Positions 7,429-16,505 of a DNA stretch of 64,000 nt are shown here, piece after piece. The stretch is from an uncultured Nioella sp. GTDB lineage: Bacteria; Pseudomonadota; Alphaproteobacteria; Rhodobacterales; Rhodobacteraceae. Within the stretch, counting starts at the first letter, position 1. Each line of letters starts with the position of its first letter. Made by a program: the position numbers and the translations under genes. The stretch spans positions 930,001-994,000 of the forward strand of contig CANLZL010000001.1 in NCBI GenBank assembly GCA_947495575.1, in the 5' to 3' direction. Under the pieces are notes generated by a model, which saw only the letters and a list, made by a program, of their open reading frames with translations, searched no databases and was not told the origin of the DNA.

Positions 7429-9786
7429 ATGGTGCGCCGGTTCTTTGCCCTTTTGCTCGTCATGGTCGCCCTGGCCATGCCGGCGATGGCGCAGGACGCC
7501 GATGCGCTTCCGGATTATGATCAATGGACAAACACGGCAGAACGCGCCGAAGGCGTCATTGACGCCGAGCGTGCTTCGGATCCCGCATTTGAAACATTGC
7601 GCGGGCAACTTGTTGATTGGCGAGAAGAATTTCGCGCCGTCACCGGAATCAACGCGTCCAGAATAGAGACATTGCAGGCGCAGCTGGAGGCCCTGGGGCC
7701 AGCCCCGGAAGAGGGAGGGGAAGAGCCGCGCCAAATAGCAGAGCAGCGCGCCAATCTGACCGACCGACTGGCAGAGGCGGAAGCGCCGGGACGGCGGGCC
7801 GAAGCCGAACTGCGCCGGGCGCAGGGCCTGATCGGCGAGATTGACGACCTTTTGGCCAAGCGGCAGGCAGGGGCCTTGCTGACCTTGCAGCCGTCCCCGC
7901 TGAACCCGTCCAATTGGCCAAGTGCAATTGATGCGGTCCGAGGCTATCTGCATGCTTTCGTTAATGAAAATCTGCAGCTTTGGTCCTCGGCTATTTATCG
8001 GGCTGAATTCAGCGAAAACGCACCTGTAGTCATCCTGTATTTGTTGATTGCGCTTGTCTTGCTGGCGCGCGGCTGGAAATGGGCCGGGCAGATGATGAAT
8101 CTTCCCATTTCGATGGAAGAGGGTTCGCCAAAAGCACGGTTAACCTTGTTCTTTCTTGGGATCGTCCAACATGCCTTGCCGGCGCTCGGGGTTATCGCGC
8201 TGGTGCAGGCCATCGAAGAATCCAGTTTTGTCGGGTTGCGCGGGTCAGTTGTCTTGGATTCAGTTCCGCGCATTGCCTTTGCTGTCATGGGCGCGTTGTG
8301 GGTCGGGCGGCAGGTTTTTCCGGCCCGTGAAAGCGCCGCACGGCCATTAGACCTGACCGCCCAATTGCGCGCCCGCGGGCGGCGCTCTGCGGGTATTCTT
8401 GGATTCTTGATGGGGCTGAATGTCCTGCTGGAAGATGTCTTTGAAAGCGAGGCATTTTCGGCCGCTGACCGATTGGTCATCCATTTTCCGATTGTCGTGA
8501 TCACCGGTCTTTTGTTGGCCCGACTTGGCCGGCTGTTGCTGGTGCATTGCCAGACGCGAGCCGAAATTGACGAGATTATCCCGGTTCGCACCCGGATTTT
8601 CTCTATTATTGGTCGTGCTGTGATCCTGTTGGGTTTGGCCGGCCCAGTTTTGGCCGGTGTTGGGTATTTCACCGCCGGATCCAGCTATCTGTTCCCGGCC
8701 GTTTTGTCTTTGGGGTTGCTGGCAACACTCGGTGTCCTGCAACGTCTGGTTGTAAATCTCTACGGGGCGGTCACAGGGCGTCGTGACGGGTTAGAGGACG
8801 CTCTGACACCCACATTGATCGGGTTTATGCTCACTCTGCTCTCAGTGCCGGTTTTTGCGCTGATTTGGGGGTTTCGCGAGGCCCAGTTGGCGGATTTGTG
8901 GGAGCAATTGATCCTCGGGTTTGACATTGGCGGCATTCATATATCCCCGCGCAACTTCCTGGTCTTTGCACTGGTTTTTGCGGCCGGCTACACCGCGACG
9001 CGGCTCATTCAGACCACCTTGCGGACCTCGGTCCTGCCCAAGACCCGGTTGGATGCAGGCGGGCGCAACGCGGTTGCCACGGGCACAGGCTATCTTGGCA
9101 TTGTCATTGCGGCGATTGCGGCCATATCAGTGGCCGGGATTGACCTCAGCTCGGTGGCGATTGTCGCTGGTGCCTTGTCCGTCGGTATCGGTTTTGGCCT
9201 TCAGGCGGTGGTCTCGAATTTTGTTTCCGGCATCATCCTTTTGATCGAGCGTCCGATCAAAGAGGGTGACTGGATTCAAATCGGCAGCACGGCCGGATAT
9301 GTGCGCGAAATCTCGGTCAGGTCGACGCGGATCGAGACTTTTGATCGCTCGGATGTAATTGTGCCAAATGCCGATCTGATCTCTGGCGTTGTCACCAATA
9401 TGACCCATCGCAACAACACTGGTCGGGTGATTGTTCCGGTCGGCGTTGCCTATGGGACCGACACGCGACGTGTGGAGGCCATATTAAAACAGGTTGCAGA
9501 AGCCCATCCCATGGTGCTGCTGAACCCCGAGCCGGCCGTCATTTTCCAAGGTTTCGGCGCAGACAGTCTGGATTTCGAGATCCGCGCGATCCTGCGCGAC
9601 GTGAATTTCATGCTGAGTGTGAAAAGCGACCTCAACCACGAAATCGCCAAACGCTTTGAGCAGGAAAACATCGAAATTCCCTTTATGCAGCGCGATATTT
9701 GGATCAAGAACCCAGAGGCCCTGACCGGGGCCGGTCAGGCAGGAGAGGCCGCCAGCCAAGCGGCCCCAGAGCAGGGAAATACATGA
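7429..9786 (+). CDS. Large MscS-family mechanosensitive channel (DUF3772-type N-terminus)
   Basis: 785 aa. Residues 1-22 are a signal peptide (MVRRFFALLLVMVALAMPAMAQ cut after AMA). A periplasmic, Glu/Ala/Arg-rich coiled region (~25-150) follows, then about ten membrane segments, and a C-terminal MscS core from ~565 with SVAIVAGALSVGIGFGLQ, the VSNFVSGIILLIERPIKEGD segment after the pore helix and a cytoplasmic beta domain. This is the layout of YjeP/MscK-like and DUF3772 channels that release solutes on membrane tension. It starts 6 bases after cysK and its stop overlaps the next ATG (ATGA), so the three genes are probably one transcript. The gating range cannot be inferred. Confidence 0.88.
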   Translation: MVRRFFALLLVMVALAMPAMAQDADALPDYDQWTNTAERAEGVIDAERASDPAFETLRGQLVDWREEFRAVTGINASRIETLQAQLEALGPAPEEGGEEPRQIAEQRANLTDRLAEAEAPGRRAEAELRRAQGLIGEIDDLLAKRQAGALLTLQPSPLNPSNWPSAIDAVRGYLHAFVNENLQLWSSAIYRAEFSENAPVVILYLLIALVLLARGWKWAGQMMNLPISMEEGSPKARLTLFFLGIVQHALPALGVIALVQAIEESSFVGLRGSVVLDSVPRIAFAVMGALWVGRQVFPARESAARPLDLTAQLRARGRRSAGILGFLMGLNVLLEDVFESEAFSAADRLVIHFPIVVITGLLLARLGRLLLVHCQTRAEIDEIIPVRTRIFSIIGRAVILLGLAGPVLAGVGYFTAGSSYLFPAVLSLGLLATLGVLQRLVVNLYGAVTGRRDGLEDALTPTLIGFMLTLLSVPVFALIWGFREAQLADLWEQLILGFDIGGIHISPRNFLVFALVFAAGYTATRLIQTTLRTSVLPKTRLDAGGRNAVATGTGYLGIVIAAIAAISVAGIDLSSVAIVAGALSVGIGFGLQAVVSNFVSGIILLIERPIKEGDWIQIGSTAGYVREISVRSTRIETFDRSDVIVPNADLISGVVTNMTHRNNTGRVIVPVGVAYGTDTRRVEAILKQVAEAHPMVLLNPEPAVIFQGFGADSLDFEIRAILRDVNFMLSVKSDLNHEIAKRFEQENIEIPFMQRDIWIKNPEALTGAGQAGEAASQAAPEQGNT

Positions 9787-10502
9787 CAGAACTGTTGTTT
9801 ATGGAAGATGCCTATCGCAAATCTGCGCCAGGCAAGGTCACCGGATTGACTGACGAAGGCGGCGTGATCCTCGACGCGTCATTGTTTTATGCGCAAAGCG
9901 GCGGACAACCGGGTGACAGTGGCACCCTTGATTGGGATGGCGGGCGTCTTCGCGTGGCCACGACTATTAAATCGCGCGACGGCGAAATTGTTCTGGTGCC
10001 GTCAGAAGGAAATGGCCTCCCACCAGTTGGTGCAGAGGTTGAACAACGTCTCGATTGGGATCGTCGCTATGCCCATATGAAGGTTCATACGGCCTTGCAC
10101 CTCTTGTCGGTTGTCATTCCTTTGCCCGTAACCGGCGGGGCGATCGCGGCTGAAAAGGGACGTCTGGATTTCGACATGCCGGACTCTCCTGAGGATAAGC
10201 TCATCCTTCAGGGGCAATTGAACGCCTTTGTCGATCGGGATTTACCCGTGACCGAGGAATGGATCACAGATGAAGAATTGGCGGCCAATCCAGGGCTTGT
10301 CAAAACAATGTCTGTGCAGCCGCCCGTTGGCGCTGGTCGTATTCGTCTTGTCCGGATCGGAAAAGGCAAAGCCCAGATTGATTTACAGCCCTGTGGCGGC
10401 ACTCACGTCAAATCGACCGGAGAGATTGGCAAACTCCGCCTTGGCAAGATCGAGAAAAAGGGCCGTCAAAACCGGCGCGTGACTGTGTTTTCGGACAGCT
10501 AA
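9783..10502 (+). CDS. alaX: Alanyl-tRNA editing protein, AlaX type
   Basis: 239 aa stand-alone homologue of the AlaRS editing domain. It hydrolyses mischarged Ser-tRNA(Ala) (or Gly-tRNA(Ala)) in the cytoplasm. The zinc motifs are visible: H102-x3-H106 in KVHTALHLL and C204-x3-H208 in PCGGTHVK; the N-terminal beta-barrel with YAQSGGQPGD, as in AlaRS, is also present, which points to the AlaX-M form. Start: ATG 9783 overlaps the channel stop as ATGA, implying coupled translation. It ends one base before the stop of the convergent membrane-protein gene. Confidence 0.93.
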   Translation: MTELLFMEDAYRKSAPGKVTGLTDEGGVILDASLFYAQSGGQPGDSGTLDWDGGRLRVATTIKSRDGEIVLVPSEGNGLPPVGAEVEQRLDWDRRYAHMKVHTALHLLSVVIPLPVTGGAIAAEKGRLDFDMPDSPEDKLILQGQLNAFVDRDLPVTEEWITDEELAANPGLVKTMSVQPPVGAGRIRLVRIGKGKAQIDLQPCGGTHVKSTGEIGKLRLGKIEKKGRQNRRVTVFSDS

Positions 10503-10503
10503 A

Positions 10504-11574
10504 TCAGATGATCCAGGGGATCAGCGGGTAAAGCAGGGCAATGCCGATGGGGCCTGCCGGGATCAACCAGATTGATATTGCCGCGCGGCTCCATGCCGGG
10601 GTTAAGTCAAGACCCGGTGACATCCGCCGTGGCGGGGCCATCGCAATGGTGGCCAGAACGGCCATAAACAGGCAATGGGTCCAGCGCCCGTAATCAACCC
10701 CCAACGCAAACAGTGCCAGCGCCGCAAAAGGGGCCAGCATTGCCAGATCCGGACGCTTGTCATTATGCGCATAGTGACGCTGCAACAACAGCAGCGGAAC
10801 GAAGGCGAAATAGGCGGCGATCAGGTAGTGAAGCGGTGGAAAGCCCCGCGCGGGCTCCAAGAGGTCTCGGGTCCAGACGGAGGCCGCAATGTTCACTTCC
10901 GCAGGCATGAGCGTTGCAAGATCGGCATCCGTACCCCCAAAAAGATACAGGGCAATGGCAGCGAAAAGGGCAGGGGCCGCAACGGCAAGGCCTGCCGCGT
11001 TACCCCGACGCGCAATGGCAGCTGCGACGACGATCGGCGCACCGTAAAAAAGAGCCGCTTCATGGACCAGCACAGCAAGACCCATCAGGATGCCCGCACC
11101 CGCGATACGCCCATAAGAGATGGACAAAAGGGCCAGTGCGACAAGGCCAAAATTGATGTGATCAAGACGCGCCATGTCATAGCCCATCTGCATTGCACCG
11201 GCAGGGGTCAGCAAAAACGCAACTGCAAGGAAGGCCTGGCCACGGGCCGGCCGCCCATCCGGCAAAAGCACCTGCGCCAAGGCCCCAAACAGTCCTACGA
11301 CAATCGCAAAGTCCAGCGTCAACATGAATGCAAGTTCTTGCCGCCCGCCATCGGTGAGTAATCGCTCGACTGGCGCCACGGCGGACCCGATAAGCCCACG
11401 CCGAAGAAAACCATACTCCTGATAAGACACGTGGAAATGTGACAAGTTCCACAACAGCGCGTCGGGAATGTTACCGGTCGTAACCACAACAAACAGATGT
11501 GGAGCCGCGCCAATGAAATAGGCCAATACGGCCAATGCAACAAAGGTTAGGCGATGGCGTTGAGTTATCTGCAT
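10504..11574 (-). CDS. Polytopic membrane protein, function unknown
   Basis: 356 aa with about 9-10 hydrophobic segments spread over the whole length and an uncleaved N-terminal anchor (TFVALAVLAYFIGAAPHLFVV). A soluble loop near 35-60 (HFHVSYQEYGFLRRGLIGS) with clustered aromatic and basic residues, and MARLDHINF near 135-143, resemble the polar loops of GT-C type integral membrane glycosyltransferases, but I cannot name a family and no metal-binding DxD/ExD loop is obvious. It stands alone on the minus strand, tail to tail with alaX and divergent from the M28 peptidase, 162 bases between the two start codons. Confidence 0.6.
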   Translation of the reverse strand: MQITQRHRLTFVALAVLAYFIGAAPHLFVVVTTGNIPDALLWNLSHFHVSYQEYGFLRRGLIGSAVAPVERLLTDGGRQELAFMLTLDFAIVVGLFGALAQVLLPDGRPARGQAFLAVAFLLTPAGAMQMGYDMARLDHINFGLVALALLSISYGRIAGAGILMGLAVLVHEAALFYGAPIVVAAAIARRGNAAGLAVAAPALFAAIALYLFGGTDADLATLMPAEVNIAASVWTRDLLEPARGFPPLHYLIAAYFAFVPLLLLQRHYAHNDKRPDLAMLAPFAALALFALGVDYGRWTHCLFMAVLATIAMAPPRRMSPGLDLTPAWSRAAISIWLIPAGPIGIALLYPLIPWII

Positions 11575-11735
11575 CTGGCGATTGGTCCGGCTGTGGTTTT
11601 GTGGCTCACCGTAAGCGCCGGATTTTCGCAGGAAAAGCAGAAAACGCCCTGTTTGGCTCAGCGGGCATTTATTGCTTCGAAAAGGGCGGCGGGATTGTTA
11701 GGCTCCACGCCTCAATTCCCAAAAGATTGCGTTCA

Positions 11736-12740
11736 ATGTCCTTTTCTTTGCCCTTGATGTCACGCCGCAGAATGATCCACGGCACTTTTGCACTTGGCGC
11801 TGCGGTTGTTGCCGGTCCGGTTTTCGGTGACGGACCTGCGCCCGGCAAACGCCCTTTACCCGAGGTGGCTTTTGCGCCGCCCGCCGATGATCCGCGAATT
11901 CGGGCGTTGGTGTCTGAGGTGTCAACCGAACGAATGCGGGCTTCCGTTGCGCAGCTCAGCGCCTTTTCCACCCGTTGGACTCTGGACCCTGATTTTCCGG
12001 CGGTCGAGGATTGGGTGATGCGCGCTTTTGCCATGAACGGCAGTGTCGCTGATCGCATTCGTCTTCAACCCTTCGCCATGCCGGGGACGCTGACCCGCAA
12101 TAACATCCTCTCAGGCAATCCGTCCGATCCGCGCGGCGTCATCCTGATCGGGGCCCATTTCGACAGCACATCCGAGCAACCCCATAGGCTGGCCCCCGGT
12201 GCCAATGACAATGCAACAGGGGTGGCCGCGATGCTGGAAATTCAACGAATTCTGTCGACACAGAACCTTGATCGCGAAGTCCTGTGTGTTGCTTTTGCAG
12301 GGGAGGAACAGGGGTTTATCGGCTCAACGGCCTGCGCAGACGTGGCGGTGGCCGAACGGTGGCCAATCGAGCTGATGCTGAACCTTGATATGTTAGGCGC
12401 GCCTGCGCTTTCTGCCGGTGCGCCAGTCTATATCGAATATGATCAGGGCAATTCGCGGTCAGGCAATGATGCATCCTCGTATCAGGCGGCCCGGATCGCT
12501 ACCGAAATGGCTGGGCGCCACACTGATCTTATTACACAACAATCCAACATCTACGGCAGCGACTACATGCCGTTTGAGGCGCGTGGCGTCCCTTGTATCG
12601 GGTTCTATGACGGCGGCGATGCCAGCCCCCACTACCACCATTCCTCAGACATAATTGAAAACGTTGATTTCGGTCGCTTGGAGCAGGTCACGCGATTGGG
12701 CGTGGCAACGGTTGCAACCATCGCCGGGCTTGCGGATTGA
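11736..12740 (+). CDS. Exported M28-family zinc aminopeptidase, Tat signal
   Basis: 334 aa from ATG 11736. An N-terminal twin-arginine type signal ([19 protein letters not shown]) suggests folded export to the periplasm. The M28 dinuclear zinc site is complete: H141 and D143 in GAHFDST, D158 in [10 protein letters not shown]190-E191 in AGEEQG, D218 in LNLDMLG and H301 in HYHHSSD. The family removes N-terminal residues from peptides. Start choice is uncertain: 11736 and 11757 both lack a strong ribosome site, and the frame stays open further upstream, but earlier starts would put non-signal sequence before the RRR motif. No operon partner is seen. Confidence 0.85.
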   Translation: MSFSLPLMSRRRMIHGTFALGAAVVAGPVFGDGPAPGKRPLPEVAFAPPADDPRIRALVSEVSTERMRASVAQLSAFSTRWTLDPDFPAVEDWVMRAFAMNGSVADRIRLQPFAMPGTLTRNNILSGNPSDPRGVILIGAHFDSTSEQPHRLAPGANDNATGVAAMLEIQRILSTQNLDREVLCVAFAGEEQGFIGSTACADVAVAERWPIELMLNLDMLGAPALSAGAPVYIEYDQGNSRSGNDASSYQAARIATEMAGRHTDLITQQSNIYGSDYMPFEARGVPCIGFYDGGDASPHYHHSSDIIENVDFGRLEQVTRLGVATVATIAGLAD

Positions 12741-12761
12741 AGAAATTCATTTGGGGGATAA

Positions 12762-12851
12762 TGGCGGAGAGACAGGGATTCGAACCCTGGAGACGGTCTC
12801 CCGCCTACACACTTTCCAGGCGTGCGCCTTCGACCACTCGGCCACCTCTCC
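12762..12851 (-). tRNA. tRNA-Ser(GGA)
   Basis: Read on the minus strand this is a 90-nt class II tRNA with encoded CCA. The acceptor arm GGAGAGG pairs with TCTCTCC (one G-U), the discriminator is G, the anticodon loop is CTGGAAA giving anticodon GGA (serine UCC/UCU), the long variable arm is about GGGAGACCGTCTCC, and the T arm holds GGTTCGAATCC. The large variable arm and G73 are serine-tRNA features. Confidence 0.97.
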
Positions 12852-12930
12852 GTGTCGCAGCGCAATAGCGCAGAGTTCGGGCCGGGTGCAAGAGGGAGTT
12901 CGCCTTTGATCGAAAAAATTTCACAATGGT

Positions 12931-13899
12931 TCACAGGTTGTTGCGTTCGGACAAATAGGCGGCACACCCTTTGAGGGCGGCGTAATCATCGGTGACTGAG
13001 AAAACCCCGAATTGGGCCATGAAATCCTTGAAACGGCCCTTGGCACAAAAGGCGTCTCGGAAGCCCAACTTGTTCAACCATGGCGCAATCGCCCGCGACA
13101 TACCGCCAACCAGATAAAGACCACCAAACGGCAGGTGAATCAGGGCGAGGTCACCCATCACGGTTCCAAGTGTCTCAACATAGAGCCTTGCGGTTTCTAT
13201 TGCCTGTGTATCTCCGTGGTCTGCAGCTTCCATAATTGCCTTGCCGTCAGGTGCCGTGCCATGCAGGTGGCGATGGATATTGACTAATCCGCGGCCGGAA
13301 AGGGCCTCTTCAACCGAGGCAAACCCATGTCTGTCCGCCAAGGAATTGGCGAGGTCGTGAAGGGCCTTGGAGGTTTGCGGCAAAGCGATATGCCCGCATT
13401 CCGCAGGCGGAACGATATGGCCACCGCAGGCCGAATAGACCGGCGCGGTGTTCATACCGGTACCAAGGCCAACAACCAATCGCGTGGCCTTTGCGGAAAC
13501 GGGCTCCTGCGGGCAGATTTCGGTTAGGTCCTCGGTCTCAAGATGGGACAGGGCAAAGCCTTGTGCCTGTAGATCATTCAAAACCGCAACCCGGCTAGCG
13601 CCGGTGACGTCGCTGAGATCTGTTTCGGTTATGCGCCAATGCAAATTGGTCATATGGCCCACGCCCTCACGAACCGGGCCAGCGATGGCAACAGAGGCGC
13701 CCGACAACGCGCCGGGTGCTGTTGTTGAAAGGTAAGCGGCCAGCACCTCTTGCAACGATTCTGCCTTGGCGTTTTCGTATCGCCGAATGGTGTCGCGCAA
13801 CACGACCCCGTCGGACGCCAGCGACACGCGCGTATTCGTGCCACCAACATCGGCAACTAGGGTCAGATCAGTGGCGGGCGTGTTCATAGCAGAGGTCAT
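12931..13899 (-). CDS. glk: Glucokinase
   Basis: 322 aa ROK-unrelated bacterial glucokinase (Glk type) that phosphorylates glucose with ATP. The phosphate loop DVGGTNTR is at 17-24, followed by AIAGPV, LNDLQAQGFAL with the catalytic aspartate, GLGTGMNTAPV and a C-terminal YLVGGMSR segment. It overlaps the beta-glucosidase stop by 4 bases (ATGA), so the two are translated together; this puts hydrolysis of glucosides and phosphorylation of the freed glucose in one transcript. An in-frame ATG four codons later is a possible alternative start. Confidence 0.93.
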   Translation of the reverse strand: MTSAMNTPATDLTLVADVGGTNTRVSLASDGVVLRDTIRRYENAKAESLQEVLAAYLSTTAPGALSGASVAIAGPVREGVGHMTNLHWRITETDLSDVTGASRVAVLNDLQAQGFALSHLETEDLTEICPQEPVSAKATRLVVGLGTGMNTAPVYSACGGHIVPPAECGHIALPQTSKALHDLANSLADRHGFASVEEALSGRGLVNIHRHLHGTAPDGKAIMEAADHGDTQAIETARLYVETLGTVMGDLALIHLPFGGLYLVGGMSRAIAPWLNKLGFRDAFCAKGRFKDFMAQFGVFSVTDDYAALKGCAAYLSERNNL

Positions 13900-15224
13900 C
13901 CGGATTTGCTCAGGCGCTTGGATAGGGCGTGATAAGACGCCTTTGGGCAGCGCTGCAAGGTTTCAAAGTCGACATGGATCAATCCAAAGCGCTTTTCATA
14001 GCCCAAAGCCCATTCGTAATTGTCCATGAGCGACCATAGGAAGTACCCGCGAAGGTCAGCGCCGTCGGAAATCGCGCGTTTGCACTGCGCCAGATGGGCG
14101 TCGATATAAGCAAGGCGCTCCGGGTCGTTCACCACGCCATCGATCAGCTGATCTGCATTGGCCATGCCATTTTCCGTAATATAAATGGGCAGGTTCGGCG
14201 CAAATTCACGTGCGGTTCGCATGATGAATTCGTACAGCGCCTCTGGGTGGATCTCCCACCCCATTTGGGTTTTTGGCAGTGGGCCATCGATCTCCTCGTA
14301 ACTTGGCCATGGGCCAGCTTGAGATGCGATTACCTTGCGGGTGTAGTAGTTCAGGCCCACCCAATCGAGGGGTTGAGTGATGGTCGGGAAATCATCCTGC
14401 CATCTGCGCGGCAAATGGGGTTCCAACCCTTCGAGGGCGAGGTCCGGATATTGGCCAAGAAAAACGCCGCCCAGAAAGAACTGATTGTAAATAGCATCAT
14501 AACGCGCTGCAGCGTCGACAGCCGCCGCACTATCATCTGCGGGATGGGCCCATTCAAGGTTGAAGACACCGCCTAGGTTGGTCATGCCCAAACCGCGCAT
14601 CACCTCGATTGCGCGGCCATGGCTGACCAGAACATGGTGCATGGCACGGGCCGTGGCGCGGATATCGCGAAGTCCGGGCGCATGGTGGCCCATGAAATGG
14701 CTTAACCAGCCAACACACCAAGGCTCATTTATCGGAGCCGCTGACCAAACTCTGTCACCGATCCGGCCCATGACGGTCTTTGTGAAATCGGCAAACCAGT
14801 TGGGCATGTCGCTGTTGCGCCATCCCCCCAGATCGGCCAACGGTTGTGGCAATTCCCAGTGGTAGAGTGTTGCTGCGGGCTTTATTCCCCGTTCCAGTAA
14901 TCCGTCCACCAAACGATCATAGAAATCCAATCCTTCGGGGTTCGGACGGCCGCGCCCTTCGGGCATGACTCGCGCCCAGGAGGTTGAAAACCGGTAGACA
15001 TCAACGCCAAGATTTTTCAGAAGATCAAGGTCTTCATCCAAACGGTTGTAGTGGTCGCAGGCCGTTGCGCCATCCTCGGCGCGAACGACATTGCCGGGCG
15101 TTGCCGCAAAGCTGTCCCAATGGGTCAGACCTGCGCCGCCTTGGCCGTGGCCTTCGATTTGATAGGCCGAGGTCGCGGCCCCGAAGAGGAACCCCTCGGG
15201 GAAATCTGAACGTGTCCAACTCAT
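13896..15224 (-). CDS. Beta-glucosidase, glycoside hydrolase family 1
   Basis: 442 aa, normal for GH1. It begins FPEGFLFGAATSAYQIEG, the family N-terminal signature. The acid/base glutamate is E167 in INEPWC and the nucleophile is E351 in ITENG. There is no signal peptide, so it works in the cytoplasm on imported beta-glucosides (cellobiose-like or aryl glucosides; the exact substrate is not readable). It lies between aglR (5-base gap) and glk (ATGA overlap) in one minus-strand unit, so it is likely controlled with the agl operon across the divergent promoter. Confidence 0.94.
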   Translation of the reverse strand: MSWTRSDFPEGFLFGAATSAYQIEGHGQGGAGLTHWDSFAATPGNVVRAEDGATACDHYNRLDEDLDLLKNLGVDVYRFSTSWARVMPEGRGRPNPEGLDFYDRLVDGLLERGIKPAATLYHWELPQPLADLGGWRNSDMPNWFADFTKTVMGRIGDRVWSAAPINEPWCVGWLSHFMGHHAPGLRDIRATARAMHHVLVSHGRAIEVMRGLGMTNLGGVFNLEWAHPADDSAAAVDAAARYDAIYNQFFLGGVFLGQYPDLALEGLEPHLPRRWQDDFPTITQPLDWVGLNYYTRKVIASQAGPWPSYEEIDGPLPKTQMGWEIHPEALYEFIMRTAREFAPNLPIYITENGMANADQLIDGVVNDPERLAYIDAHLAQCKRAISDGADLRGYFLWSLMDNYEWALGYEKRFGLIHVDFETLQRCPKASYHALSKRLSKSG

Positions 15225-15229
15225 CTTTG

Positions 15230-16267
15230 TTAACCTTGTCGTGGGGCAGGGCCAGTTGACCCGCCAATCATCAATTCTGCTTCTAAAAGGCGGTGGCGCG
15301 GTGCGGTGTTTGCCTCGGCAATCATGTCCACCAACATGCCGCCGGCCAGTCGTCCGGCCTCCCGCACCGACGACCGGGTTGCGGTGAAAATTGGAACATC
15401 GGTACCGTTGCCGAGATAGCTCAATTCATCATCATGGGTTATCAGGCTGATATCCTTTCCCAATTTCAGACCGATTTCTTCAACGGCCCGGCGCACGCCG
15501 ATGGCGGGGATAAGGGACGAGACAAGAAACGCAGTCGGCGCATCACCTATTGCCAGCATTTCTTTGGCGGCGAAATAGCCGTAGTTTTCGGTCATCTCGT
15601 CGCTGCGCATCCAAGCGGGATTGGCGGCAAAGCCACGGGCTGAAATGGCCTGTTCAAACCCTTGTCGGCGCCGGATCGCAAAATCCATATCTTCAAGCCC
15701 GTTAATCAGTGCGATGCGGTCGTGGCCCAGATCACAGAGCAATTCCGTTGCGCGTGCAAAGGAACGGCGGTTGTTCACATCGACCCATGAATAGGTTGCC
15801 TCGTCGCTTGGCGTGCGGCCATGCACAACGAAGGGCAGGCCGATCTCTTTCAGCAATGCGATCCGGGGATCGTCGTCCCTTGGGCCATGCAAGACGATGC
15901 CATCCACGCTTTGACGCCGGGCCATCGCACGATAGGCATCATCTTCCATGTCATCCGAAACGATCGACAGGTTCATGTCATATCCCGCGCGGGAATACGC
16001 TTCACCTGCGCCGGCAATGAAATCAGAGAAAACAGGGTTCATCATCTCGTGTTTGGTCGAGATGGGAATCACATGGCCAATGGTCATTGATCGCCCTGTC
16101 GCTAGGCTGCGGGCGCGATTGCTGGGCCGGTAGTTATTTTGTTCGGCAGCCGCCTTCACACGCATTCGCGTGTTCTCGCTAACCTCCGGATACCCGTTCA
16201 GCGCACGGCTGACGGTGGTTTGTGACAGGCCCAAAGATTCGGCCAATTGCTTGAGGTTCATGGACAT
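15230..16267 (-). CDS. aglR: LacI-family repressor, probable AglR
   Basis: 345 aa. The N-terminal helix-turn-helix (LKQLAESLGLSQTTVSRALNG) and hinge (NNYRPSNRARSLATGR) are those of LacI/GalR proteins, followed by a periplasmic-binding-like sugar domain. ATG 16267 has GGAGGGAGG just upstream; the second ATG two codons on is less well placed. Position, divergent from aglE, matches AglR of Sinorhizobium, the repressor of alpha-glucoside uptake. The two AAAGCGCTTT palindromes in the intergenic region are its likely sites. The effector sugar is inferred, not shown. Confidence 0.9.
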   Translation of the reverse strand: MSMNLKQLAESLGLSQTTVSRALNGYPEVSENTRMRVKAAAEQNNYRPSNRARSLATGRSMTIGHVIPISTKHEMMNPVFSDFIAGAGEAYSRAGYDMNLSIVSDDMEDDAYRAMARRQSVDGIVLHGPRDDDPRIALLKEIGLPFVVHGRTPSDEATYSWVDVNNRRSFARATELLCDLGHDRIALINGLEDMDFAIRRRQGFEQAISARGFAANPAWMRSDEMTENYGYFAAKEMLAIGDAPTAFLVSSLIPAIGVRRAVEEIGLKLGKDISLITHDDELSYLGNGTDVPIFTATRSSVREAGRLAGGMLVDMIAEANTAPRHRLLEAELMIGGSTGPAPRQG

Positions 16268-16281
16268 TAAACCTCCCTCCC

Positions 16282-16291
16282 AAAGCGCTTT
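16282..16291. promoter_or_regulatory. Candidate AglR operator 1
   Basis: Perfect 10-bp palindrome AAAGCGCTTT with the central CG typical of LacI-family sites. It is 14 bases before the aglR start, so binding here would shut off aglR and the bgl-glk genes. The same 10-mer recurs at 16438-16447. Confidence 0.65.
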
Positions 16292-16399
16292 TGTTCCAAT
16301 TAACCAAGCGATCCGACAGGACGCGCATCTTGGTATTTGGTCTGACCATGCGTTATTTTTATAGGAATTGCAATTTATTCGAGAGTCAAAATAAAATGT

Positions 16400-16430
16400 T
16401 TGACAGAAGGGAGATTTTGGAAGATCGTAA
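16400..16430 (+). promoter_or_regulatory. Possible aglE promoter
   Basis: A perfect TTGACA (16400-16405) lies 31 bases ahead of operator 2. The -10 box is poor: candidates within 16423-16430 match TATAAT weakly. The arrangement of -35 followed by an operator at the expected start of transcription is the main support. Confidence 0.35.
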
Positions 16431-16436
16431 AGCTAT

Positions 16437-16448
16437 CAAAGCGCTTTG
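16437..16448. promoter_or_regulatory. Candidate AglR operator 2
   Basis: Perfect 12-bp palindrome CAAAGCGCTTTG, 58 bases before aglE. It shares its 10-bp core with operator 1; the centres are 156 bp apart, close to 15 helical turns, which would allow one repressor tetramer to loop the DNA. Confidence 0.7.
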
Positions 16449-16505
16449 GGAGAATCTGCAGCGTTTGACGACTATTCGGCCAATGAGCCAATCTGGGAGG
16501 ATACT

